NCBI GenBank assembly: GCA_007117235.1
Contig: SKGY01000104.1
Location: 1 to 5,662 of the forward strand
Length of the DNA stretch: 5,662 nucleotides
Direction: 5' to 3'
DNA from: Balneolaceae bacterium
Lineage (GTDB): Bacteria > Bacteroidota > Rhodothermia > Balneolales > Balneolaceae
Position 1 is the stretch's first letter, and the number at the start of each line of letters is the position of its first letter. The notes beneath the pieces are model-generated. The model saw nothing but the letters and a program-made list of their open reading frames with translations, searched no databases and had not been told where the DNA came from. Below are positions 1 to 5,569 of this stretch, piece after piece. The translations under genes were made by a program, and so were the position numbers.

Positions 1-2
1 AA

Positions 3-203
3 AAAAAAAAAAACCGGGACTACTTCCGCTACATCTATTTCAGAGAGCCGGGTGGTGTTCTATTTGAGATAGCAACTGATATTCCTGGTTTTGATGTTGA
101 TGAACCGCTCGATCAACTTGGTGAAAACCTCAAACTCCCCAGCTGGTTTGAAAAACACCGCGACGAGATTGAGAAACGACTTCCGAAACTTAATGTAGAC
201 TAG
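3..203 (+). CDS. Ring-cleaving (extradiol-type) dioxygenase, MhqO-like, C-terminal fragment
   Basis: This is the last roughly 66 codons of a glyoxalase/vicinal-oxygen-chelate fold dioxygenase; the 5' part lies outside the window. The frame reads [15 protein letters not shown], then VLFEIATD, then PGFDVDEP and a charged tail ending KLNVD before a TAG stop. The [18 protein letters not shown] block is characteristic of the MhqO/YkcA ring-cleaving dioxygenase family. The Glu of LFEIATD sits where the third Fe(II) ligand of extradiol dioxygenases is expected (family knowledge). Such enzymes open hydroquinone or catechol rings in the cytoplasm. In Bacillus, MhqO and the hydrolase MhqD belong to the MhqR quinone-resistance regulon, and here too a carboxylesterase follows directly. 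The first codons lie in a run of 13 A bases and would give Lys-Lys-Lys, which I do not trust as real coding sequence. The family call is fairly sure; the substrate is not known. Confidence 0.85.
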   Translation, partial: KKKNRDYFRYIYFREPGGVLFEIATDIPGFDVDEPLDQLGENLKLPSWFEKHRDEIEKRLPKLNVD

Positions 204-229
204 TACAACGGTCAGGCTGACCGTTGTAC
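203..229. terminator. Perfect 12-bp inverted repeat between dioxygenase and hydrolase genes; probable terminator hairpin or operator
   Basis: The arm GTACAACGGTCA (203-214) is exactly repeated in inverse at 218-229 around a 3-base GGC spacer, starting at the last base of the dioxygenase stop codon. Four T residues follow at 234-237 after AAAC. This resembles a rho-independent terminator, but the T tract is short and displaced. A perfect palindrome could also be a dimeric repressor operator, or an mRNA hairpin reducing read-through into the hydrolase gene. The arms do not match the Bacillus MhqR box as I recall it. The hairpin is certain from the sequence; its role is inferred. Confidence 0.6.
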
Positions 230-257
230 AAACTTTTAAAAATTGACCTTCAAACAT

Positions 258-926
258 ATGTTCAGAGCAAATTCAGAAAATCCATTTAACGGTCCTCACC
301 AAAAAAGTAACACTGTTCACGCCGGTGCAGATATCGAGAGCGCCGATGGTGCAATGATTATGATTCACGGCCGGGGAGCAACAGCTGAAAGTATCATTAC
401 ACTTGCCGACGAGTTTGGTGATCATAATCTCCACCTTGTTGCACCACAAGCCAGCCAGTTTCAGTGGTATCCGTACTCATTTCTTGCTTCAACAGACAGA
501 AACGAACCCGGGCTCTCATCCGGTCTTCAGGCCATTCACAATATCATCAGGGAACTTGAGGACAAAGGAATTACAAGAGAAAAAATTATCCTCTTAGGAT
601 TCTCGCAAGGTGCATGTCTGGCCTCTGAGTTTGTAGCTCGTCATCCCGCAAAATATGGTGGACTCATTGTCCTCAGCGGCGGGTTGATCGGTGATTCAAT
701 CTCTGCAGAAAACTACTCCGGTTCGCTTGAAAAGACGCCCGTATTTATGGGTTGTTCAGATATTGATCCACATATACCGGTAGAGAGAGTAAATGAAAGC
801 GCTGAAATTTTAGAAGGTCTGAACGCTTCCATGTCAAAGAAAATCTATCCGGGTATGGGACATACTGTAAATCAGGATGAGATCAACGAATCAAAAAAAA
901 TTATTGATTCCCTCAAAAGCTCATAA
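258..926 (+). CDS. Alpha/beta hydrolase, phospholipase/carboxylesterase family (MhqD-like)
   Basis: This is a 222-residue cytoplasmic serine hydrolase with no signal peptide, a normal length for the phospholipase/carboxylesterase (Abhydrolase_2) family. Visible motifs are the oxyanion-hole strand MIMIHGRGA (33-41), the nucleophile elbow GFSQGA with Ser116, the acid loop GCSDIDPHIP with Asp170 as likely catalytic Asp by comparison with human APT1, and GMGHTV with His202. The triad is complete. Family members hydrolyse carboxylic esters; the natural substrate cannot be read here. The preceding gene encodes a ring-cleaving dioxygenase, matching the MhqO/MhqD pair of the Bacillus quinone stress response. 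I chose the ATG at 258; an in-frame TTG at 243 would add five residues, and an in-frame TAA at 237-239 excludes any earlier start. No clear Shine-Dalgarno sequence is present. The stop is 54 bp before the antiporter gene. Confidence 0.9.
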   Translation: MFRANSENPFNGPHQKSNTVHAGADIESADGAMIMIHGRGATAESIITLADEFGDHNLHLVAPQASQFQWYPYSFLASTDRNEPGLSSGLQAIHNIIRELEDKGITREKIILLGFSQGACLASEFVARHPAKYGGLIVLSGGLIGDSISAENYSGSLEKTPVFMGCSDIDPHIPVERVNESAEILEGLNASMSKKIYPGMGHTVNQDEINESKKIIDSLKSS

Positions 927-980
927 CTATTCATATATTCATGGCTTGAAATTATCTCAACGATAGAAGCAAAGTATTAG

Positions 981-2564
981 ATGGATATTATTTGGATTGG
1001 AATTGCTTTTTTATTCGGGTTTGGAGCCTCACGGTTAAAACTCCCCCCACTTGTTGGATATTTAGTGGCAGGACTCGCACTAGCCGTATATGGTTACGAA
1101 GCCGGGGATATGCTAAAAGAGATTTCTCACCTCGGAGTTGTCTTTCTGCTTTTTACGGTAGGTCTTCATATCCGATTAAAGAATATCATTAGATTTGACA
1201 TTTTAGGCATTGGGCTTACCCACCTTCTTATTTCTACAGCTATATTCATTCCAATAACACTCTACTTTGGGTATGATCTTCAGGCTGCAATTATTATAGC
1301 GATCACGCTTGGGTTTTCAAGTACTGTTTTAACTGCAAAGAACCTTGAAAGCAGAAACGAATTAGGTGCACTTTACGGTCGTGCTGCAATCGGTATTCTT
1401 ATCATTCAGGATCTTGTTGCTATAGGAATTATAGCTTACACAGGTGGTGGTGCCCCAACAGCGTGGAGTTTTTCTGTATTAGCACTTCCACTGATCCGGC
1501 CAATATTGATTAAGCTTTTAGGGATTATAAGAGAGGATGAACTTTGGATGCTTTTTGGGCTTGGTCTTGCACTCGGAGGTGCATCACTCTTCGAACTATT
1601 TAATTTGTCCGGTGAGCTTGGCGCTTTAGCCGCAGGAATGCTCTTGGCATCAGACGAAAGAGCTGACCAGATCGCAAAAAAAATGTGGGGAGTAAAAGAA
1701 GCATTCCTTGTAGGATTTTTCCTCGAAGTTGGATTAACCGGATTCCCCGATGTTTCGGGCTACTATTTTATTGCTGCAATCTTATTAATACTCCCACTCA
1801 AAAGCGTACTCTTCTTTGTACTTTTTATGGCATTTAAATTTCGGGCCAGAACAGGATTCCTGGCATCAGTATCACTAACTGCCTACAGTGAGTTTACACT
1901 TATTGCGGGAGTTGTTGCAAGCGCAAATGGCTTTATTCCAGAAGAAACTATAGTAATTCTCGGTCTTTTAGTAGCAATCTCATATGCCATAAACGCTCCA
2001 ATCACTGCAAATGAAGAGAAACTATGGAAACGAATAGAAGGATTTATATCAAAACTTGAGAGGGATGTAAGACACCCGGAGCATCAGACAATTTCATTGG
2101 GCTCAGCAGAATTTTTGATTGTTGGAATGGGTAACGCCGGCCGGGCAGCTTATGACAAACTGAAAGAGCAAAATAAACCAGTAGTTGGGATGGATATTGA
2201 CCCGGACCGAATTGAGAGAAATCTGGAATCAGGCAGACGTGTTGTATATGGAGATATTCAGGATACCGACCTATGGACCAATATTGATTTAAATAAAATC
2301 CGATCTGTAATGATTGCCATGGGAAATGAAAGAGTTAAAGAGAACGCAACTAAAACACTCCGCGCGGCCGGCTTCAAAGGTCTTATCTATGTTCTTACCA
2401 TGCGTGAGGAAGAAGCTGAAGTAATGCAGAAAGCCGGTGCAAGTGCCATTTCAATTCCAATTAAAGAGGCCGGAGAGCGGCTTGCCGAACTTAGCGCAAA
2501 TCTTACCGATGATGATCCAAAAATTGACTTGAAAATAAAAAAGCCTAAAACTGATGTTAAATAA
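981..2564 (+). CDS. CPA2-family cation:proton antiporter with C-terminal TrkA-N (RCK/KTN) domain, Kef-like
   Basis: This 527-residue inner-membrane protein probably exchanges K+ (or Na+) for protons. Residues 1 to about 342 are a string of hydrophobic segments forming the Na+/H+ exchanger fold. It includes RLKLPPLVGYLVAG (18-31), GFSSTVL (111-117), and IIQDLVAI with Gln143-Asp144, the ion-binding pair typical of Kef-type K+/H+ members rather than the ND/DD pair of electrogenic Na+ antiporters (family knowledge). A charged linker (about 343-375) leads to a TrkA-N nucleotide-binding domain with FLIVGMGNAG (378-387), the acidic end of the second strand at Asp405, and VVYGDIQDTD (421-430). No TrkA-C domain follows; the tail is lysine-rich. 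The domain suggests gating by a nucleotide or another ligand. Whether glutathione or another thiol gates it as in E. coli KefC cannot be judged. An in-frame TAG directly precedes the ATG, fixing the start. Its 3' end overlaps the next gene by 11 bp. Confidence 0.92.
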   Translation: MDIIWIGIAFLFGFGASRLKLPPLVGYLVAGLALAVYGYEAGDMLKEISHLGVVFLLFTVGLHIRLKNIIRFDILGIGLTHLLISTAIFIPITLYFGYDLQAAIIIAITLGFSSTVLTAKNLESRNELGALYGRAAIGILIIQDLVAIGIIAYTGGGAPTAWSFSVLALPLIRPILIKLLGIIREDELWMLFGLGLALGGASLFELFNLSGELGALAAGMLLASDERADQIAKKMWGVKEAFLVGFFLEVGLTGFPDVSGYYFIAAILLILPLKSVLFFVLFMAFKFRARTGFLASVSLTAYSEFTLIAGVVASANGFIPEETIVILGLLVAISYAINAPITANEEKLWKRIEGFISKLERDVRHPEHQTISLGSAEFLIVGMGNAGRAAYDKLKEQNKPVVGMDIDPDRIERNLESGRRVVYGDIQDTDLWTNIDLNKIRSVMIAMGNERVKENATKTLRAAGFKGLIYVLTMREEEAEVMQKAGASAISIPIKEAGERLAELSANLTDDDPKIDLKIKKPKTDVK

Positions 2565-3207
2565 ACCGACCCTCATCTACGTCTATGACCCCCTCTGCGG
2601 ATGGTGTTTTGGATTTCATCCTGTTATGGAAAAGCTGGCTCTAAGATTCAAAGATAAACTCTCCATTAACGTAGTGCCCGGCGGACTGGCGATCGGCGAT
2701 AACGCTCAAACCATCGGCGAAGGATACAGCTACATTGCAGGAGCCTTGAAGCAAGTTGAAAAGGCTACCGGTGTAGAATTTGGTGAGAATTTCAAACTGT
2801 TAGCCGAAGAGGGAAGTTACCTTTACGACTCGATGCCCTCATGTAAAGCTCAGAATATTGTAAACAAGTTAGCTCCTGAACTGGCTCTGAATTTCGCCGG
2901 TAAATTGCAGCATGCCCTCTTTGTTGACGGTAAAAATCTGAATCAAAAAGAGGCGTTTATCGAGTTGCTGAAAGATACAGATGTCAGCCCTGACGCATTC
3001 TCAGATCTCTATGAAAATAGCGAGATCACTACAAAAACAACGGAGCTTTTTGATTGGTGCAGACGTGTTGATGCGGCCGCCTTTCCAACGCTTTTGCTTG
3101 AAATAAACGGTGAAATCGGCGTGATGTCGAAAGGGTACCGCCCTTATGACACTATTGAATCTCATCTCCATCATCTTGTCAATAACATTGAAAAAATGAG
3201 CTCATGA
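2554..3207 (+). CDS. DsbA-family (FrnE-like) thioredoxin-fold thiol oxidoreductase, cytoplasmic
   Basis: This 217-residue protein opens with a thioredoxin-fold beta strand (TLIYVYDPL) and a redox site Cys15-Gly-Trp-Cys18, followed by FGFHPVMEKL. The cis-proline loop appears as AAFPTLLLE with Pro178. Between them is the helical insertion expected of the DsbA family (about 50-165). Length and the DPLC-WC-GF signature fit the cytoplasmic DsbA/FrnE-like branch rather than periplasmic DsbA, and there is no signal peptide. It probably makes, reduces or isomerises disulfides, or acts on a small-molecule thiol adduct; the partner is unknown. Two further cysteines (Cys97, Cys169) are present. The ATG lies inside the last codons of the antiporter gene (11-bp overlap), and an in-frame TAA at 2536-2538 limits upstream extension. 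It shares an ATGA overlap with the next gene, so all three are probably co-translated. Confidence 0.88.
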   Translation: MLNKPTLIYVYDPLCGWCFGFHPVMEKLALRFKDKLSINVVPGGLAIGDNAQTIGEGYSYIAGALKQVEKATGVEFGENFKLLAEEGSYLYDSMPSCKAQNIVNKLAPELALNFAGKLQHALFVDGKNLNQKEAFIELLKDTDVSPDAFSDLYENSEITTKTTELFDWCRRVDAAAFPTLLLEINGEIGVMSKGYRPYDTIESHLHHLVNNIEKMSS

Positions 3208-4277
3208 CATTCCTTATTCGAACTATTGCAATACTCTCATTCTTGTTACTTCCTGCCGCTCTATTCGCCCTGCATAATCCTGTAATTCATGAGGGAGATA
3301 TTGATGGAGCTCCGTTTAAAATTGTTGTACCACAGAGTTATGAGTCAGGAAATGTCTTTATTCATGTTCACGGCTGGCGTCCCGCTGATGCCCCACACGA
3401 AGCAGATCTTAATTTAGAAGATCCATTCTATAAATATCTCATAGAGTCAGGATGGGTAATTGGACGCACCGCATTTCAGGAGAATGGAGTAGATCACGAT
3501 GCCCACACGGAGGAACTCTCAAAACTGCGCAACAAAATTGAAGAACTTATTGGCAGTGTAAACCTTCTGATTATGGAGGGTGAATCAACAGCCGGAACTC
3601 TTGTCTTAAGAATTGCTGAGCAACAGCCTGAACTGGCAGACGGTGTAATTGCCAAAGGAGCTTTTATTGATCTGAATGACCCTACTCAGGATTCTTATTT
3701 ATTAGCTACGCCAAAAATTCCTTCAGTATTGATGAGTAACCTCACAGAGCTGGACGGGCCCATTTCTTTTGCGGCGGCAGCAAATAGCAACAGTGCACCA
3801 ATTTTACCCTCCCTTCGTCCGCTGCTCAGACCGGGTCATGTTAACGTGAACTGGGTTGAGCGAAAAGATGCTGTGGACGAATTAGTTTCCTGGATTCAGG
3901 ACGGAATATATCACCCGGTTACTGACGGTACACGAACTGTTCCTGAACGAAACACAGGCACTGAAACTGCCGGCGATTTTATCGCAAACAGAGTTACATC
4001 CGTTGACCGATTTTTTGGTAACGCAACGCTGGGCTTCCACCCTGATGAACTCTCAAATGCAGGCATTACACAAGGTTCAACGTTCATTCTTGCGGTTGGC
4101 GGTCAACAACGAAATGTATTTTATGGGCAGTCTTATGGCGATGTGCCTCATGGCGAATGGATTGCATTCCCACGATCAGACGATCAAATTCTCATCGCAA
4201 GAAACCATGAAAGTGCGATTGCCACTGCAAACTTAAGTGAGGGTGATCGGGTCAGAATCAAGCCGATAACTGATTAA
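3204..4277 (+). CDS. Exported two-domain protein: alpha/beta-hydrolase-like domain fused to a SAM hydroxide adenosyltransferase C-terminal-like domain
   Basis: This is a 357-residue protein of unknown function. Residues 1-22 (MTFLIRTIAILSFLLLPAAL then FA) look like a Sec signal peptide with cleavage after FA. Residues 30 to about 233 resemble an alpha/beta hydrolase: VFIHVHGW (51-58) as oxyanion-type strand, LLIMEGESTAG with Ser128 as likely nucleophile (GxSxA instead of GxSxG), Asp184 as a weak acid candidate, and PGHVN with His212 before the helix AVDELVSWIQDG. Residues about 258-354 resemble the C-terminal domain of the SAM hydrolase/halogenase (DUF62) family: SVDRFFGN (266-273), SYGDVPHGEW (310-319), ILIARNHESA (329-338), LSEGDRVRI (344-352). 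The Asp-rich N-terminal catalytic domain of that family is absent. Processing would put it in the periplasm or on the surface. The start ATG overlaps the preceding TGA (ATGA). The hydrolase fold call is moderate, the C-terminal similarity is by motif pattern, and no substrate can be named. Confidence 0.75.
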   Translation: MTFLIRTIAILSFLLLPAALFALHNPVIHEGDIDGAPFKIVVPQSYESGNVFIHVHGWRPADAPHEADLNLEDPFYKYLIESGWVIGRTAFQENGVDHDAHTEELSKLRNKIEELIGSVNLLIMEGESTAGTLVLRIAEQQPELADGVIAKGAFIDLNDPTQDSYLLATPKIPSVLMSNLTELDGPISFAAAANSNSAPILPSLRPLLRPGHVNVNWVERKDAVDELVSWIQDGIYHPVTDGTRTVPERNTGTETAGDFIANRVTSVDRFFGNATLGFHPDELSNAGITQGSTFILAVGGQQRNVFYGQSYGDVPHGEWIAFPRSDDQILIARNHESAIATANLSEGDRVRIKPITD

Positions 4278-4336
4278 TAATCGCGTAAACACCTTACTTA
4301 ATTGAGTGCAAATATGAATCAAGGCAAGAAAACTCT

Positions 4337-4370
4337 CCCCTCCTTTTCAAGGAGGGGCAGGGGGTGGTTG
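4337..4370. repeat. G-rich hairpin, REP-like intergenic repeat (CCCCTCCTT/AAGGAGGGG)
   Basis: In the 161-bp gap between the exported hydrolase and the lipid kinase, CCCCTCCTT (4337-4345) pairs perfectly with AAGGAGGGG (4349-4357) around a TTC loop, followed by a G-rich tail, CAGGGGGTGGTTG. Hairpins of this composition with a GGGGTGGTT-like tail are familiar as dispersed intergenic repeats in Bacteroidota-type genomes, which is my basis for calling it REP-like. No second copy is in the window, so repetition is inferred. There is no T tract on the + strand, so it is not a standard terminator, though the stem could stabilise the 3' end of the upstream mRNA. I see no convincing promoter in the rest of the gap (4278-4336 and 4371-4438). 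Confidence 0.6.
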
Positions 4371-4438
4371 CAGTGTATTTAATAAAAACTCGAACTCAGG
4401 CTATTATGATATTTATTCGGTTATGTTAACTTCTGTCT

Positions 4439-5338
4439 ATGGAAAAAAGCAGCACATCCGTCTGTTTTATTGTTAACCCCACCGCGAACAGGAGCCGCTC
4501 TGTTCATCATATAGACTGGCTTAACCGTGAAGTTCACAAGCGCTGGGAGAGAGCTGAGATTGTCATCACCCGTAAAGATGAATCTGTAATCAAATTAGCT
4601 CAACAAAAAGCGAAGGAGTTTGATATGCTTGTTGCCTGTGGAGGCGATGGAACAGTGAATCAGGTTGTTAACGGAATTGCAGGTACAGATACAATTCTTG
4701 GAATTCTACCAATAGGGACCGGCAACGACTATGTAAAAACGCTGAAACTAACCGGCACAATACCGCAGTGCCTCGAGCTGATATATCAACAAAAAACCCA
4801 TCACGTAGACCTTCTTCGCTGCAGTGGAGACTTAGATTACTGGGTAGCCAATACTCTCGGAATAGGCCTGGACGGCCTGACCAACTACTATTCAAAATCA
4901 TATAAATTGATCAAAGGGCCGATTATCTACCTGCTCTCTGCCATTAAAGCTACGTTCACTTACAGAGGTTCATCATTCAAACTTATTGTAGACGGAAAAG
5001 ATCTAAGTGATGATTATATGATGATTACGGCGTGTAACGGAAAATGGGAAGGTGGTAAGTTTTTCCTGGCGCCTGATGCTGATCTAAGAGATGGAAAGCT
5101 CAATTTGGTGACTATAAGAAAAATGTCAATTCCATCAATTCTTATTTACCTGCCCAGATTCAGATGGGGCCCGGCCTCGTGGATGAGCAAACTTGACACG
5201 CGATTAGCACAAAAATTTGAAGTGACAAGCACTGACCCGTTTGCTGTGCATGCTGATGGTGAGCACTTGGGAACCGAGATTCATCATTTGGTAATTAGTG
5301 CAGAAAAGAGAGTATTGGAAGTGGTGACGGGCTACTGA
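4439..5338 (+). CDS. Diacylglycerol/lipid kinase, YegS/BmrU (DgkB-like) family
   Basis: This 299-residue protein is full length for the family. Enzymes of this type phosphorylate diacylglycerol or a related lipid using ATP at the cytoplasmic membrane face, recycling lipids or making phospholipid precursors. The N-terminal catalytic domain (1 to about 130) shows CFIVNPTAN (9-17; family form NPxxG, so the glycine is replaced here), VACGGDGTVNQVVNG (65-79) with the nucleotide-binding GGDGT, and LGILPIGTGNDYVK (87-100). A link HHVDLL (121-126) leads into the beta-rich C-terminal domain with NTLGIGLDGL, GGKFFLAPDADLRDGKLNL (205-223) and FAVHADGEHLG (268-278); its DGE is the usual catalytic Asp region. 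There is no signal peptide. The ATG at 4439 puts the first strand right at the N-terminus, as usual. It stands apart from the upstream operon and overlaps the minus-strand small ORF by 7 bp at the 3' end. Lipid specificity is not readable. Confidence 0.93.
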   Translation: MEKSSTSVCFIVNPTANRSRSVHHIDWLNREVHKRWERAEIVITRKDESVIKLAQQKAKEFDMLVACGGDGTVNQVVNGIAGTDTILGILPIGTGNDYVKTLKLTGTIPQCLELIYQQKTHHVDLLRCSGDLDYWVANTLGIGLDGLTNYYSKSYKLIKGPIIYLLSAIKATFTYRGSSFKLIVDGKDLSDDYMMITACNGKWEGGKFFLAPDADLRDGKLNLVTIRKMSIPSILIYLPRFRWGPASWMSKLDTRLAQKFEVTSTDPFAVHADGEHLGTEIHHLVISAEKRVLEVVTGY

Positions 5339-5526
5339 AATTCGTAGTACTCTTCATAGACGTACTCCCATAAATCAGCCAAACTGGAACCTTTATTATG
5401 CGGATTTTTTGATTTCGATGATTTCATAGCATCTATACAGGCTCTCTCCCTTGCATGGCGAATGGCTTTAATTTGATGCTTCGTTGGGTTCTCAATCATC
5501 TCTTCAAATTTTTCTTCTTCTGACAT
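5332..5526 (-). CDS. Small hypothetical protein (64 aa), highly charged with aromatic tail
   Basis: I do not recognise this protein. It starts MSEEEKFEEMIENPTK, continues with a probably helical basic stretch (HQIKAIRHARERA, 17-29; one cysteine at 30), a polar turn rich in Lys/Ser/Asn (35-48), and ends in an acidic aromatic cluster (DLWEYVYEEYYEF, 51-63). It has no signal peptide or membrane segment and looks soluble. Support for a real gene: coding-like composition, no competing ORF on the other strand over most of its length, and a promoter-like element just upstream on the same strand. It is convergent with the lipid kinase gene, and the two stop-codon regions overlap by 7 bp with no terminator visible between them. 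Function unknown. Confidence 0.6.
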   Translation of the reverse strand: MSEEEKFEEMIENPTKHQIKAIRHARERACIDAMKSSKSKNPHNKGSSLADLWEYVYEEYYEFQ

Positions 5527-5541
5527 TTAGAGCTGGATTAC

Positions 5542-5569
5542 TTTATAGTGAAATTCTCATCTGTTTCAA
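5542..5569 (-). promoter_or_regulatory. Putative sigma-70-like promoter for the small minus-strand ORF
   Basis: Read on the minus strand, TTGAAA (5564-5569) and TATAAA (5542-5547) are separated by 16 bases, each matching 5 of 6 bases of the sigma-70 consensus. Transcription would begin near 5535, giving a very short leader of about 9 bases before the ATG at 5526-5524. A stand-alone TTGACA on the same strand at 5611-5616 has no matching -10 box at normal spacing. If the host uses a Bacteroidota-type primary sigma factor (TTG/TAnnTTTG), this call weakens, because that -7 motif is not exactly present. Confidence 0.4.

Noticed and set aside
60..257. 65-residue minus-strand ORF opposite the dioxygenase end
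   Set aside because: It lies antisense to a clearly recognised dioxygenase reading frame and across the palindrome, and its product has no recognisable features.
403..597. 64-residue + strand ORF inside the hydrolase gene
   Set aside because: Out-of-frame shadow of a gene with a complete catalytic triad.
927..980. Possible promoter before the antiporter (TTGAAA and TATTAG)
   Set aside because: The spacing is about 23 bases, too long for a sigma-70 promoter; the gene is more simply read as part of the upstream operon.
992..1192. 66-residue + strand ORF inside the antiporter gene
   Set aside because: Out-of-frame shadow over the first transmembrane segments of the antiporter.
4003..4236. 77-residue + strand ORF inside the exported hydrolase fusion
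   Set aside because: Alternate frame over the region whose main frame shows the DUF62 C-terminal-like motifs; the main frame explains it better.
4337..4357. Single CRISPR repeat or tRNA-like structure in the G-rich hairpin
   Set aside because: There is only one copy, with no spacer array, and no cloverleaf arms or anticodon loop; a REP-like hairpin fits better.
4402..4410. TATTAT/TATGAT as -10 box for the lipid kinase gene
   Set aside because: No -35-like sequence at suitable spacing and no exact TAnnTTTG motif, so the promoter cannot be placed.
4668..4901. 77-residue minus-strand ORF inside the lipid kinase gene
   Set aside because: Antisense to conserved kinase motifs, with no independent support.
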